64,000 bases of DNA from Roseateles sp. (GCA_019232985.1 JAFAMW010000051.1:25623-89622), one strand, 5' to 3'; numbered from the stretch's first letter, positions 40,379 through 48,786 are shown. The notes: generated by a model from the sequence alone, not told the origin. Program-made: numbers and translations.

Positions 40379-41064
40379 TTTTTCGCCCCCTTGGCCTTCG
40401 CGGCCTTCTGGTCGGCGACTTCCTCGGGGTCGAGGTAGCGGTACGTGCGCGCCGTCGCGTCCATCGCGAGCACGCCGTTGCCGGCGTCCTTGCCCTGCGC
40501 GACCGAGATGTCGAGATCGTGCAGCGTGACGATGCGCGAGAGGTTCGAGATGTCGGCCGTGAACGCGCCGATGTCGTGGTAGCGGCCGACGATGCGCAGC
40601 GAGATCGGCAGCTCGGCGTAATAGTCCTTGACCACGATCTGGCCGGGCCGGAACAGCTCGAACTGCAGACCGCGTCCGGTGCCGGCCTGGTTGATGTCGG
40701 ACAGCAAGGCCTCCATCTCGGCCTTGCCCGGCAGCTGCTTCTCGAGCTGGTTCACGTATTCCTCGACCTGGCTTTTCTGCTTGCGCAGCTCGGGCAGGTT
40801 GACGGCCTGGGCGAGCTTGCCCGTGTAGTCGTTCTTGAGGGTGGGCTCCTGGGCGCGCGACGCGTCGAGCTGGTCCGAGACGTCGGACAGCAGGCCCAGC
40901 CAGCCGCCCACGACGACGAGGATCACGACCCCGATGAAGGACGCGACCTTGGGCGCGGGCGGCCATTGCCCGGGCTCGCGCGGGTTGAGCCCCTGGAACT
41001 GCGCGCCGATGTCCCGGAACCAGGCGTTCGCGTCGAAATTGAGCTTGAGTCCTTTGATCGCCAT
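40375..41064 (-). CDS. pilO: Type IV pilus alignment protein PilO
   Basis: Bitopic inner membrane protein, 229 residues, forming the PilN-PilO alignment subcomplex. A short cytoplasmic N-terminus is followed by one membrane helix (VASFIGVVILVVVGGWLGLL), a coiled coil (PELRKQKSQVEEYVNQLEKQL) and a ferredoxin-like periplasmic domain with FRPGQIVVKDYYAELPISLRIVGRYHDIGAF. It ends in a Lys/Ala-rich tail. Two bases after pilN; overlaps pilP. Confidence 0.96.
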   Translation of the reverse strand: MAIKGLKLNFDANAWFRDIGAQFQGLNPREPGQWPPAPKVASFIGVVILVVVGGWLGLLSDVSDQLDASRAQEPTLKNDYTGKLAQAVNLPELRKQKSQVEEYVNQLEKQLPGKAEMEALLSDINQAGTGRGLQFELFRPGQIVVKDYYAELPISLRIVGRYHDIGAFTADISNLSRIVTLHDLDISVAQGKDAGNGVLAMDATARTYRYLDPEEVADQKAAKAKGAKK

Positions 41065-41066
41065 GA

Positions 41067-41690
41067 TCAGACCTTGTTCGTCTTGGCGCCGCTGGCCGGG
41101 CCGGACGCGCCGGAGGGAACATCGCTCGACGGCGCCTTGATCTGCAGGCGCATCGTGAATTCGAACAGCCGCTGCGGGTCACGCCCGGTCGTCCTCAGGT
41201 CGGCCAGCTTGATCTCGACGAGGTCGGGCTTCTCGATCCAGTCGTTGTTCTGGGCCGAGGTGTTGCGCAGCAGCTCAGAGATGCGGTCGTTGGTCTGCGC
41301 GTAGCCGCCGATCGCGACGACCTGGCCGGTCTGCTTGATCGAGTTCAGGTAGACGCCTTCGGGGACGTCGCGCGCGATTTCCTCGAGCAGGTGGACCGGA
41401 ATGTTGCGGTCGGTCTGGAGGTCCTCCACGGCCTTCTGGCGCGCCTTCAGCGCGTCGATCTCGCCGCGCAGGTTCGCGATGTCCTTGATCTGCGACTCGA
41501 GCGCGCTGATCGCGTTCTGCAGGTACTGGTTGCGCCGCTGCTGCTCGGTCGTCAGGTACTGGAGCAGCAGGAAGATCGCGCCGACGATCGCGGCCCCGGC
41601 CACCGCCGACACCGCGATCCCGGCAAAGAACGCCGTGCGCCGACGCTTGCGGCTTTCCTCGCGATGAGGCAGCAGGTTGATCAGGATCAC
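41067..41690 (-). CDS. pilN: Type IV pilus alignment protein PilN
   Basis: Bitopic inner membrane protein of 207 residues. The N-terminus VILINLLPHREESRKRRR carries the conserved INLLP motif that binds the PilM groove. One membrane helix follows, then a coiled coil (about residues 45-85) and a periplasmic ferredoxin-like domain. The GTG at 41690 overlaps the pilM TGA (GTGA) and places INLLP near the start, so earlier in-frame starts inside pilM are rejected. Confidence 0.96.
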   Translation of the reverse strand: MILINLLPHREESRKRRRTAFFAGIAVSAVAGAAIVGAIFLLLQYLTTEQQRRNQYLQNAISALESQIKDIANLRGEIDALKARQKAVEDLQTDRNIPVHLLEEIARDVPEGVYLNSIKQTGQVVAIGGYAQTNDRISELLRNTSAQNNDWIEKPDLVEIKLADLRTTGRDPQRLFEFTMRLQIKAPSSDVPSGASGPASGAKTNKV

Positions 41691-42766
41691 TGGAAGAACC
41701 TCCGCATCGCCAGACCGCAGGCCGTCAGGTAGGCGGGCGCCTCGCGGCGCAGCTTGGCTTCGCGCACGGCCGCGCCCAAGGACATGTTCTCGAACGGGTT
41801 CACCACCATGCAAGCGAAACCGGTCAGCTCGGTCACGCGGTCCTTGAGGCTCGGCAGGGTCGCCGTGCCGCCCGCGAGCATCACGTAGTGGACCTTGTGG
41901 TGCGGCGTGCTCGTGAAGAAGTACTGGAGCGCACGACCGATTTCCTGCGACAGGCTGTCGACGAAGGGGTTGAGCACCGCCGTCTCGTAGTCCTCGGGCA
42001 GGTCGTTCGCGAGCTTCTTGGTCTCGGCCTCCTCGAACGAGAAGCCGTAGTGGCGCGAGATCAGCTGGGTCAGCTGCGAGCCGCCAAAGGCCTGGTCGCG
42101 GTCGTAGAGCATCTCCTCGTCGCGCAGCACCTTGAGGCTCGTGGTGTCGGCGCCGATCTCGAACAGCGCGACGAGCGCGTCCTTGCCGCCGCTCGGCAGG
42201 TTGCCGATCAGACGGCCCATCGCCATGCGCGACGCGTGCGACTCGATGTCGAGCACGACCGGGCGCAGGCCCGCGGCCTCGGCGAGGCCCTGGCGGTCCT
42301 GGACGCGGTCCTTGCGCGACGCGGCGATCATGACCTCGACGTCGCCGACCGAGGTCGGGCTCGGCCCGATCACGCAGAAGTCGAGCGCGACCTCGTCGAG
42401 CGAGAACGGGATGTACTGGTTCGCCTCGGCCTCGACCTGGAGCTCCATCTCCTCCTCGCGCAGGCCGGCCGGCAGCATGATCTTCTTGGTGATCACGGCC
42501 GACTGCGGCATCGCGAGCGCGACCTCGCGGGTGCGCGTGCCGCTGCGCGTGATCACGCGACGCACCGCGTCGGCGACCTCTTCGAATTTCTCGATCTGGC
42601 CGTCGGCGATCCAGCCCTTTTCAAAGGTCTCGGAGGCGAAGCGTTCAAGAACGATTTCGCCGCTTTTCGCCTGACTCAGTTCCACCAGCTTGACACTGGA
42701 TGAACTGATATCCAGGCCAATCATGGGCGGATGCTTGCGACCCATCAGTACGTCAAGTATTCCCAT
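41687..42766 (-). CDS. pilM: Type IV pilus actin-like ATPase PilM
   Basis: Cytoplasmic actin-like protein, 359 residues, that binds the PilN N-terminus and connects to the PilB/PilC machinery. Actin-fold motifs: IGLDISSSSVKLVEL (phosphate 1), ALFEIGADTTSLKVL (phosphate 2) and VMLAGGTATLPSLKDRV (adenosine). The start MGILDVLMGRK at 42766 matches the family; it follows GGGGGA by 8 bases. First gene of a minus-strand operon running to dgt at 32144, divergent from mrcA, the classic arrangement in proteobacteria. Confidence 0.97.
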   Translation of the reverse strand: MGILDVLMGRKHPPMIGLDISSSSVKLVELSQAKSGEIVLERFASETFEKGWIADGQIEKFEEVADAVRRVITRSGTRTREVALAMPQSAVITKKIMLPAGLREEEMELQVEAEANQYIPFSLDEVALDFCVIGPSPTSVGDVEVMIAASRKDRVQDRQGLAEAAGLRPVVLDIESHASRMAMGRLIGNLPSGGKDALVALFEIGADTTSLKVLRDEEMLYDRDQAFGGSQLTQLISRHYGFSFEEAETKKLANDLPEDYETAVLNPFVDSLSQEIGRALQYFFTSTPHHKVHYVMLAGGTATLPSLKDRVTELTGFACMVVNPFENMSLGAAVREAKLRREAPAYLTACGLAMRRFFQ

Positions 42767-42807
42767 GACGCGAATCCCCCGCGCATCCCGAATGCGCACA
42801 TCGCCTA

Positions 42808-42836
42808 TTAATAAATCACTTGAATGCTAGCAGCAA
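42808..42836 (-). promoter_or_regulatory. Predicted pilM operon promoter
   Basis: On the minus strand, -35 TTGCTG (42836-42831), 17-base spacer, -10 TATTAA (42813-42808), about 42 bases before the pilM ATG. It lies in the AT-rich part of the 260-base pilM/mrcA gap. Good spacing and context; not tested. Confidence 0.55.
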
Positions 42837-43009
42837 AGGCCTTGAGCCCCAACGCTTTTACGACCCCTGGAGCTGACCGTGCGTTGCGTACCATACACGA
42901 GCGCCTTGGTAACCAGTTGATATTGGGGTGCACAAAAGCACGAAGCGCCCGGACTTCTCGCCCCCTGTATCCTCGTACCAACGCCGGGATGGTCTCGCAG
43001 GTGGATTTC

Positions 43010-43015
43010 TATAAT
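43010..43015 (+). promoter_or_regulatory. Consensus -10 element of mrcA
   Basis: A perfect TATAAT ends 11 bases before the mrcA ATG. Transcription would start near 43022, leaving a leader of only about 5 bases. No good -35 is seen at 16-18 bases upstream. Confidence 0.5.
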
Positions 43016-43026
43016 GCTCGGGCACC

Positions 43027-45405
43027 ATGAGCGACGCCCAGAATCAGTCCCCGCGGCGCCCGCCGCCCCGCCCGTCCCCCGCCCCCGCAATCCATTGGCT
43101 CCGCCGCGCCGGAGGGTGGCTGCTCGGCCTGTGCGCGGCCGGCGCCCTGAGCGTCGCGCTGCTGCTCGGCCTCGCGCTTGCGCTCGCCTACCCGCGCCTG
43201 CCCGACATCAGCGGGCTGACCGACTACCGGCCGCGCCTGCCGCTGCGCGTGCTATCGGCCGACGGCGTGCTGCTCGGCGAGTTCGGCGAGGAGCGGCGCA
43301 GCTACGTGCCGATCGAGCAGATGCCCAAGGTCATGCAGGACGCGGTGCTGTCGATCGAGGACGCGCGCTTCTACCAGCATGGCGGCGTCGACTACCTCGG
43401 CGTGCTGCGCGCCGGGCTCGCCAATGTCGGCGACGCGCGCAGCCAGGGCGCGTCGACGATCACGATGCAGGTCGCGCGCAACTTCTACCTGTCCACCGAG
43501 AAGACCTTCACGCGCAAGATCTACGAGATCCTGCTCGCGCTGAAGATCGAGCATGCGCTGAACAAGAAGCAGATCCTCGAGATCTACATGAACCAGATCT
43601 TCCTCGGCCACCGCGCCTACGGCTTCGCGGCGGCCTGCGAGATCTACTTCGGCAAGCCCATCAAGAACATCACCGTCGCCGAAGCCGCGATGCTCGCGGG
43701 CCTGCCCAAGGCGCCGTCGGCGTTCAACCCGCTCGACAACCCGCGCCGCGCGCGCATGCGTCAGCTCTACATCATCGACCGCATGCTCGAGACCGGCGCG
43801 ATCACGGCCGCCCAGCGCGACCAGGCGCGCGCCGAGGTGCTGCCGCTGCGCGCCGCGAACGCGTCGCCCGCGCACGGCGAGTACCTGGCCGAGATGGCGC
43901 GCCAGCTGATCTTCGACCAGTACGGCGACAGCGCCTACACGCGCGGCCTCGACGTGTATCTGACCGCGCGCAGCGACGACCAGGCCGTCGCCTACCGCGC
44001 CTTGCGCCGCGGCATCCTCGACTACGAGAAGCGCCAGGTCTACCGCGGCCCCGAGGCCTATGTCGACCTGCCCGCCGACCCGGCCGCGCTCGACACCCGC
44101 ATCGCCGAGGTGCTCGCCGACCACCCCGACAACGACGAGTTGCGCGCGGCCGTCGTGCTCGAGGCCGACCCCCGCCATGTGCTTGCCGCGCTGCAGAGCG
44201 GCGAGACCGTCGCCGTCACCGGCGAGGGCCTGCGCCCGGCCGCGTCGGGCCTGACCGACGCCGGCAACCCGAAGACGCGCGTGCGGCGCGGCGCGATCAT
44301 CCGCGTCGTCCAGGGCCAGGATCGCGCGGGCAAGCCGTTCTGGACGATCACGCAGCTGCCGGAGGTCGAGGGCGCGTTCGTCGCGATGGACCCCCAGACC
44401 GGCCATGTGCGCGCGCTCGTCGGCGGCTTCGACTACGCGAAGAACAAGTTCAACCACGTGAGCCAGGCCTGGCGCCAGCCGGGCTCGAGCTTCAAGCCCT
44501 TCATCTACTCGGGCGCCCTCGAGAAGGGCTTCACGCCACTGACCGTCGTCAACGACGCCCCGCTGTTCTTCGACGCGACGAGCACGGGCAGCCAGCCCTG
44601 GGAGCCCAAGAACTACGACGGCAAGTTCGAGGGGCTCATGCCGCTGCACACGGCGCTCGCGAAGTCCAAGAACATGGTCTCGATCCGCATCCTGCGCTCG
44701 ATCGGCGTCGACTATGCGCAGCAATGGATCACGCGCTTCGGCTTTGACGCCGACAAGCACCCGCCCTACCTGACGATGGCGCTGGGCGCGGGCTCGGTCA
44801 CGCCGCTGCAGATGGTGCAGGCCTACGCCGTGTTCGCGAACGGCGGCTACCGCGTCGCGCCACAGCTGATCGACCATGTAACCGACGACCGCGGCCGCCT
44901 GCTCTATACCGCAGCCCAGCATGTGCCCGACGAGACCGGCCGCGTGATCGACGCGCGCAACGCCTTCGTGATGGACAGCCTGCTGCAGGAGGTCGCGCGC
45001 GTCGGCACGGCCGCCCGCGCGCAGGCCGATCTGCAGCGTCCCGACCTCTACGGCAAGACCGGCACGACCAACGATTCGATGGACGCGTGGTTCTGCGGCT
45101 TCCAGCCGAGCCAGGTCGCGGTCGCCTGGATCGGCTTCGACCAGCCGCGCAAGCTCGGCAGCCGCGAGACCGGCGGCGGCCTCGCGCTGCCGGTCTGGGT
45201 CGACTACATGCGCTACGCGCTGCGCGACGTGCCGGTCACGGAGCTGGCGGTGCCCGAGGGCGTCGTCAGCAGCAACGGCTACTGGGTCTACGACGAATAC
45301 ACGGGCACGGCGGGGGTCCAGCAGCTCGCCAACGAACCCGGCAACCTGCCGGCGCCGGCGAGCCCCGACGAGAAGAAGAGCATCCTCGACCTGTTCAAGC
45401 ACTGA
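43027..45405 (+). CDS. mrcA: Penicillin-binding protein 1A
   Basis: Bifunctional peptidoglycan glycosyltransferase/transpeptidase, 792 residues. A Pro-rich cytoplasmic N-terminus and one membrane helix (about 35-60) precede the GT51 domain with EDARFYQHGGVD, QGASTITMQVARNFYL and KKQILEIYMNQIFLGH. The OB-like domain follows (TVAVTGEGLRPAAS). The transpeptidase has the nucleophile Ser487 in SSFK (487-490), SKN and KTGTT. It is divergent from pilM with a 260-base promoter region between, as in many proteobacteria. All catalytic motifs are intact. Confidence 0.97.
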   Translation: MSDAQNQSPRRPPPRPSPAPAIHWLRRAGGWLLGLCAAGALSVALLLGLALALAYPRLPDISGLTDYRPRLPLRVLSADGVLLGEFGEERRSYVPIEQMPKVMQDAVLSIEDARFYQHGGVDYLGVLRAGLANVGDARSQGASTITMQVARNFYLSTEKTFTRKIYEILLALKIEHALNKKQILEIYMNQIFLGHRAYGFAAACEIYFGKPIKNITVAEAAMLAGLPKAPSAFNPLDNPRRARMRQLYIIDRMLETGAITAAQRDQARAEVLPLRAANASPAHGEYLAEMARQLIFDQYGDSAYTRGLDVYLTARSDDQAVAYRALRRGILDYEKRQVYRGPEAYVDLPADPAALDTRIAEVLADHPDNDELRAAVVLEADPRHVLAALQSGETVAVTGEGLRPAASGLTDAGNPKTRVRRGAIIRVVQGQDRAGKPFWTITQLPEVEGAFVAMDPQTGHVRALVGGFDYAKNKFNHVSQAWRQPGSSFKPFIYSGALEKGFTPLTVVNDAPLFFDATSTGSQPWEPKNYDGKFEGLMPLHTALAKSKNMVSIRILRSIGVDYAQQWITRFGFDADKHPPYLTMALGAGSVTPLQMVQAYAVFANGGYRVAPQLIDHVTDDRGRLLYTAAQHVPDETGRVIDARNAFVMDSLLQEVARVGTAARAQADLQRPDLYGKTGTTNDSMDAWFCGFQPSQVAVAWIGFDQPRKLGSRETGGGLALPVWVDYMRYALRDVPVTELAVPEGVVSSNGYWVYDEYTGTAGVQQLANEPGNLPAPASPDEKKSILDLFKH

Positions 45406-45442
45406 GGCCGGCGCGGCGCGCGGGGCCGCCTCTCCCCGCCGA

Positions 45443-45796
45443 TCAGGCCGGCGCGATGAACTCGAGCGCCGTCGCCCCCTGCTCGCTCGCCGCCTCGGAC
45501 AGGCGCGCATGGAACTCCACGCCATCCTTGGTGTCGCGCCAGGCGCCGTCGACATAGCCGAAGTGGTAGCCGCCGCGTCGCGCCGCGAGCCAGATCTCGT
45601 GCAGCGGCGGCTGGGTATTGACGACGATCCGGCTGCCGTTCGGGAACGCCAGTTCGAGCAGCCCGCCGCTGCGGTGCGCGTCGATGTCAATGCGATCGGT
45701 GTCGAGCCAGCGGTCGATCTGGGCTTCGATCGCGGCGAGCACCGCCTGGCTCAGGCGGTGGTATTCGGCGTCGGACAGGGGGCTGCGGGTGCTCAT
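45443..45796 (-). CDS. cyaY: Iron donor protein CyaY (frataxin homologue)
   Basis: Bacterial frataxin of 117 residues, which binds iron through acidic surface residues and modulates iron-sulfur cluster assembly. Seen: SDAEYHRLSQAVLAAIEAQIDRW, DIDAHRSGGLLELAFPNGSRIVVN, PLHEIWLAARRGGYHFGYVDG and WRDTKDGVEFHARLSE. Divergent from lptM with 17 bases between start codons, a conserved pairing (cyaY/lptM) in proteobacteria. Convergent with mrcA. Confidence 0.95.
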   Translation of the reverse strand: MSTRSPLSDAEYHRLSQAVLAAIEAQIDRWLDTDRIDIDAHRSGGLLELAFPNGSRIVVNTQPPLHEIWLAARRGGYHFGYVDGAWRDTKDGVEFHARLSEAASEQGATALEFIAPA

Positions 45797-45813
45797 GGGG
45801 CTAGACTCGAAAC

Positions 45814-45993
45814 ATGGATCTCAAAGCAAACTCAAGTGTAGGCCCCCGCGTCCGCGCAAGGCGACGGCGCGCCGCGATCACCCTCGTGGCCGCGCTGCTC
45901 GCCTCGCTGGCCGGCTGCGGCCAGAAGGGCCCGCTCGTTCTGCCCCAGGGCGCCAAGCCCGCGCCGGCCCCGAGCGCGTCACCGCCGCCCTGA
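45814..45993 (+). CDS. lptM: LPS translocon maturation lipoprotein LptM (YifL)
   Basis: Small outer membrane lipoprotein of 59 residues. A basic N-terminus (RVRARRRRAA) and hydrophobic segment end in the lipobox SLAGC, followed by the diagnostic GCGQKGPLVLP. In E. coli LptM assists disulfide maturation of LptD in the LPS translocon. The mature part is short, ending in a Pro/Ala tail. The gene usually precedes lysA, but here it is followed by a terminator and a porin on the other strand. Confidence 0.9.
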   Translation: MDLKANSSVGPRVRARRRRAAITLVAALLASLAGCGQKGPLVLPQGAKPAPAPSASPPP

Positions 45994-46007
45994 CACGCGG
46001 GCGCAAA

Positions 46008-46031
46008 AAAGCCACCCCGAGGGGTGGCTTT
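46008..46031 (-). terminator. Intrinsic terminator of the porin gene (bidirectional)
   Basis: Perfect 10-base stem AAAGCCACCC with GGGTGGCTTT and loop CGAG. On the minus strand, downstream of the porin stop, it is followed by six T, a good rho-independent terminator. On the plus strand it follows lptM by 14 bases with a shorter T-run, so it probably serves both. Confidence 0.88.
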
Positions 46032-46075
46032 GAGCTTGGCGGACGGGGCGCGGACCCCGCCCGACCGAGCGATGC

Positions 46076-47155
46076 TTAGAAGCTGTGACGGATACCGACT
46101 TCGGCGCCGCCCGACTTGCCGCCGGGCGCCATCACGAGCGAGCCCGGCGCGGTCGTCACGGCGACCTTGCCCTTGCCCTGGTTCGTGACTTCGGAGACCG
46201 TCGTGTACAGCGCCGTGCGCTTCGACAGATCGTACTCGTAGCCAACGGCGAACAGGTTCGCGTTGAAGGCCAGGCCGGCGTTGCGGGCGGCATCGTTCGC
46301 GTCGTTGTGCGTGAAGCCGGCGCGGAAGATGTTCTGGCCCATCGGGACGATCGCGGCAACCGTGATCAGGTTCTGCTTCAGGCCGTTATAGCTCTGCTGG
46401 GTGAACAGCACCTGGCCGGTGGCGACGCCGAAGTCGTACGAGCCCGCGACCGAGCCCATGTTGAACTTCGAGGCATTGCCGTAGTTGCTCGAGAAGCCGG
46501 CCGTCACGTGGATCGGGCCGTCCTTGTAGCCGATGCGGCCGCCGTAGTACTTGTTGTCGAGCGTCGCAGCGCCCTGGCCCGGGGCGACATCGACCTGGCC
46601 GTAGAAGCCGCCCAGGTCGCCCGGGAGGATGTAGGCGAACTGGTTGTTCGAGCGGTTCCAGGTCGCGCCCGTGTCGATGGCGTTCGCGGCGTTCTGCTTG
46701 CCGGGGATCGCGGCGAAAGCGTTGTACAGCGTGATCACGCCGCCGACGCCGATCGTGCCGAACGGATCGAAGTCGTCGATGATCGTGCGCTCGCCGGTCT
46801 TCGCGCGGCCCAGGCGCACTTCACCGAAGTCGCCCATCAGGCTGACGGTGGCGCGACGCGTGAACAGCTGGGTGCCGCTGAGGTTGCTCGTGCTGCTGGT
46901 CGTGCCGGTGTTGGGATTCAGGCCGGACTCGAGCCAGAAGCCGGCCTTCATGCCGCCGCCGAGGTCCTCGACGCCACGGAAGCCAAGACGGCTCGACTGG
47001 TTGCCGTCGGTGCCCTGGGCCCAAAGGCTCTGGCCGTTTTCCTTGACGTAACGGACGTTCAGGTCGACAACGCCGAAGGCCGTGACCGACGACTGCGCAG
47101 CGGCGGTCCCGGCCAGCGTGCCCAGAACAGCCAAAGCGACGAGAGATTTCTTCAT
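46076..47155 (-). CDS. Gram-negative porin (Omp32-like trimeric porin)
   Basis: Outer membrane beta-barrel of 359 residues. Signal peptide MKKSLVALAVLGTLAGTAAA-QS, first strand SSVTAFGVVDLNVRYV, then NQSSRLGFRGVEDLGGGMKAGFWLESG. The constriction-loop region begins around SLMGDFGEVRLGRA. The last strand ends GGAEVGIRHSF, with the terminal Phe required for BamA recognition. It resembles the Comamonas/Acidovorax/Bordetella porin family. Codon use is less GC-biased than its neighbours, as in highly expressed genes. A strong AGGAG precedes the ATG and a strong terminator follows. Substrate selectivity is not predictable. Confidence 0.93.
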   Translation of the reverse strand: MKKSLVALAVLGTLAGTAAAQSSVTAFGVVDLNVRYVKENGQSLWAQGTDGNQSSRLGFRGVEDLGGGMKAGFWLESGLNPNTGTTSSTSNLSGTQLFTRRATVSLMGDFGEVRLGRAKTGERTIIDDFDPFGTIGVGGVITLYNAFAAIPGKQNAANAIDTGATWNRSNNQFAYILPGDLGGFYGQVDVAPGQGAATLDNKYYGGRIGYKDGPIHVTAGFSSNYGNASKFNMGSVAGSYDFGVATGQVLFTQQSYNGLKQNLITVAAIVPMGQNIFRAGFTHNDANDAARNAGLAFNANLFAVGYEYDLSKRTALYTTVSEVTNQGKGKVAVTTAPGSLVMAPGGKSGGAEVGIRHSF

Positions 47156-47429
47156 TAGATGACTCCTGTGGATTCAGTGAGGTTCCGACAAATGCCATCA
47201 ACATCAGGCACCTCGGACCAACCTCCGCGGTGGAAGTTGGCGTATTGCACCAGACGAATCGACCCTGGGGGAAGCCCGAAGGGGGTAAATTGACCCTTTG
47301 CGTTGTCCATGCGCAACGAACCGACCTATCACAAGTGCGTCACATTTAACTCAGTGTTTACCAGTCAAGATCCTTGACAGAACGATGAACGCCCGAACGC
47401 GGCCGCTTGCCGCAGAATCCTGCGACCTT

Positions 47430-48089
47430 ATGTCAGCCCCCCCCTCGCCCAGCCCCCGGTCGTCCCGTCTCGACCGATTTCTCGCCAGCGTCGAGCAAGG
47501 TCTGCGGACGAGCTTCGCCGCGCCCGCCCCGGGCCGCCCGTCGCCCGCAGCCGGCACCGCCATGGCCGCGCCGCTGAACGACGCCGAGCGCCAGCTCGCC
47601 GGCGCACTGATGCGCGTGAACCATGTCGGCGAGGTCTGCGCCCAGGCGCTCTATCAGTCGCAGTCGCTGTTCACCCGCACGCCCGAGTTGCACCGCCATT
47701 TCCAGCAGGCCGCCGTCGAGGAGCGCGAGCACCTGGCGTGGACGCGCGAACGCGTGCACGAACTCGGCACCCACACGAGCCGGCTCACGCCGCTGTGGTA
47801 TGCCGGGGCCTACGCGATCGGCGCGGCGGCCGGCTTGGCCGGCGACGCGGTCAGCCTCGGCTTCGTCGTCGAGACCGAGCGCCAGGTCGAGCAGCACCTG
47901 GCCGGCCACCTCGACCGCCTGCCCGCGGCTGACACGGTCTCGCGGCGCATCGTCGAGCAGATGAAGGAGGACGAGGCGCGCCACGCCGCCGCCGCGCTCG
48001 CGGCCGGCGGCCGTGAGCTGCCGGGCCCGGTGCGCTTCGCGATGCGCGTCGCGGCCGGCGTGATGACGCGGACCGCGCACTACATCTAG
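47430..48089 (+). CDS. coq7: Ubiquinone biosynthesis hydroxylase Coq7 (diiron)
   Basis: Diiron monooxygenase hydroxylating 2-polyprenyl-3-methyl-6-methoxy-1,4-benzoquinone, the penultimate step of ubiquinone synthesis. 219 residues. The two four-helix-bundle iron motifs are visible: VNHVGEVCAQALY and EEREHLAW, then ETERQVEQHL and EDEARHAA. The start at 47430 (MSAPPSPSPRSSRLDRFLASVEQG) fits the family; an ATG at 47385 would add 15 residues. Neither start has a strong ribosome binding site. Divergent from the porin, with a 274-base gap in between. Confidence 0.94.
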   Translation: MSAPPSPSPRSSRLDRFLASVEQGLRTSFAAPAPGRPSPAAGTAMAAPLNDAERQLAGALMRVNHVGEVCAQALYQSQSLFTRTPELHRHFQQAAVEEREHLAWTRERVHELGTHTSRLTPLWYAGAYAIGAAAGLAGDAVSLGFVVETERQVEQHLAGHLDRLPAADTVSRRIVEQMKEDEARHAAAALAAGGRELPGPVRFAMRVAAGVMTRTAHYI

Positions 48090-48136
48090 GTCTGGCGCGC
48101 TTCGCGAAACCCAGGTTGGCCCCGCGACGCCGATGC

Positions 48137-48559
48137 TCAGGCCTCGACGAGCTCGACCGAGGTCGTGATCTCGGCCGTCTTGGCGAGCATGATGCTCGCC
48201 GAACAGTACTTCTCGTGCGACAACGCGACCGCGCGCTCGACGACCTCGCGCTTGAGGCCCCGTCCGGTGACGACGAAGTGCATATTGATCTTCGTGAAGA
48301 CCTTGGGCTCGACCGGCGCGCGCTCGGCCTGCAGGCGCACCGAACAGCCGCGCACGTCGTGGCGGCCGCGCTTGAGGATCAGCACGACGTCGTAGGCCGT
48401 GCAGCCGCCGGTACCGGCGAGCACGGTCTCCATCGGCCGCGGCGCGAGGTCGCGGCCGCCGCCGTCGGGCGCGCCGTCCATGGTCAGCAGATGCCCGCTG
48501 CCCGTCTCCGCGACGAAGGCCATGCCCTCGCCGCCCATCCATTGAACCGTGCAATCCAT
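48137..48559 (-). CDS. OsmC-family protein (YhfA-like)
   Basis: 140 residues. The OsmC/Ohr fold cysteines are in GGCTAYDVVLIL and HEKYCSASIML, and the region PKVFTKINMHFVVTGRGL is typical of the YhfA branch. OsmC proteins reduce organic peroxides through the Cys pair; YhfA members are less well characterised. The ATG at 48559 gives MDCTVQWMGGEGMAF, the usual N-terminus; an upstream in-frame ATG would run across the divergent promoter and RNA gene. Converges on coq7. Confidence 0.9.
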   Translation of the reverse strand: MDCTVQWMGGEGMAFVAETGSGHLLTMDGAPDGGGRDLAPRPMETVLAGTGGCTAYDVVLILKRGRHDVRGCSVRLQAERAPVEPKVFTKINMHFVVTGRGLKREVVERAVALSHEKYCSASIMLAKTAEITTSVELVEA

Positions 48560-48587
48560 CAGTGGCCCCAAAATTTCAAGAAATTTA

Positions 48588-48616
48588 TTGCAGCGCAGCA
48601 TAGCGCGCGCTAGAAT
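48588..48616 (+). promoter_or_regulatory. Promoter of candidate small RNA
   Basis: -35 TTGCAG (48588-48593), exactly 17 bases, -10 TAGAAT (48611-48616). Both are close to consensus, in an AT-rich patch between the divergent osmC-like gene and ilvA. Predicted transcription start about 48623. Confidence 0.7.
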
Positions 48617-48622
48617 TCGCCC

Positions 48623-48735
48623 ATGCGTTGAATCGAGCCCTCCCCCGGGAGTCGCGCTCTTCAGCCTGCCAGTTGTCTCCTCCACCGCCTCCATGGTGGA
48701 TTCAGCCCGAGATCGTAAGGTCTCGGGCTTTTTTT
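48623..48735 (+). ncRNA. Candidate small RNA with CCUCC hairpin loop
   Basis: A free-standing transcription unit of about 113 bases with its own promoter (48588-48616) and a near-perfect intrinsic terminator (48704-48735). Inside are a C-rich hairpin CTCC-cccg-GGAG (48640-48651), an unpaired TCTCCTCC (about 48676-48683), and the hairpin TCCACC-GCCTCCAT-GGTGGA (48681-48700) whose loop shows CCTCC. CCUCC is complementary to the Shine-Dalgarno sequence, the hallmark of anti-SD regulatory RNAs. Only a two-codon frame starts at the 5' end, and no Ile/Val/Leu-rich leader peptide is seen, so it is not a classical ilv attenuator. Alternatively it could be an ilvA leader with a terminator. I do not recognise the family. 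Confidence 0.6.
48704..48735 (+). terminator. Intrinsic terminator of the candidate small RNA
   Basis: Perfect 9-base stem AGCCCGAGA / TCTCGGGCT with an 8-base loop, followed by seven T. It is oriented on the plus strand, with no protein gene upstream for it to end. It lies 95 bases before the ilvA start codon. Confidence 0.9.
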
Positions 48736-48786
48736 ATCCCCGCTTCGTCCCCACCCCGGCGCGGCCGGCCCGGCGGCGCGCTCCCT

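Noticed and set aside
47298..47316. Inverted repeat TTGCG...CGCAA in the porin/coq7 gap as an operator
   Set aside because: Five-base arms with a 9-base loop are expected by chance in this composition; no promoter alignment supports it.
48623..48735. Ile/Val attenuator with leader peptide before ilvA
   Set aside because: The terminator is strong, but the only 5' frame is ATG-CGT-stop and no run of Ile, Val or Leu codons is present, so a ribosome-stalling attenuator is not supported.
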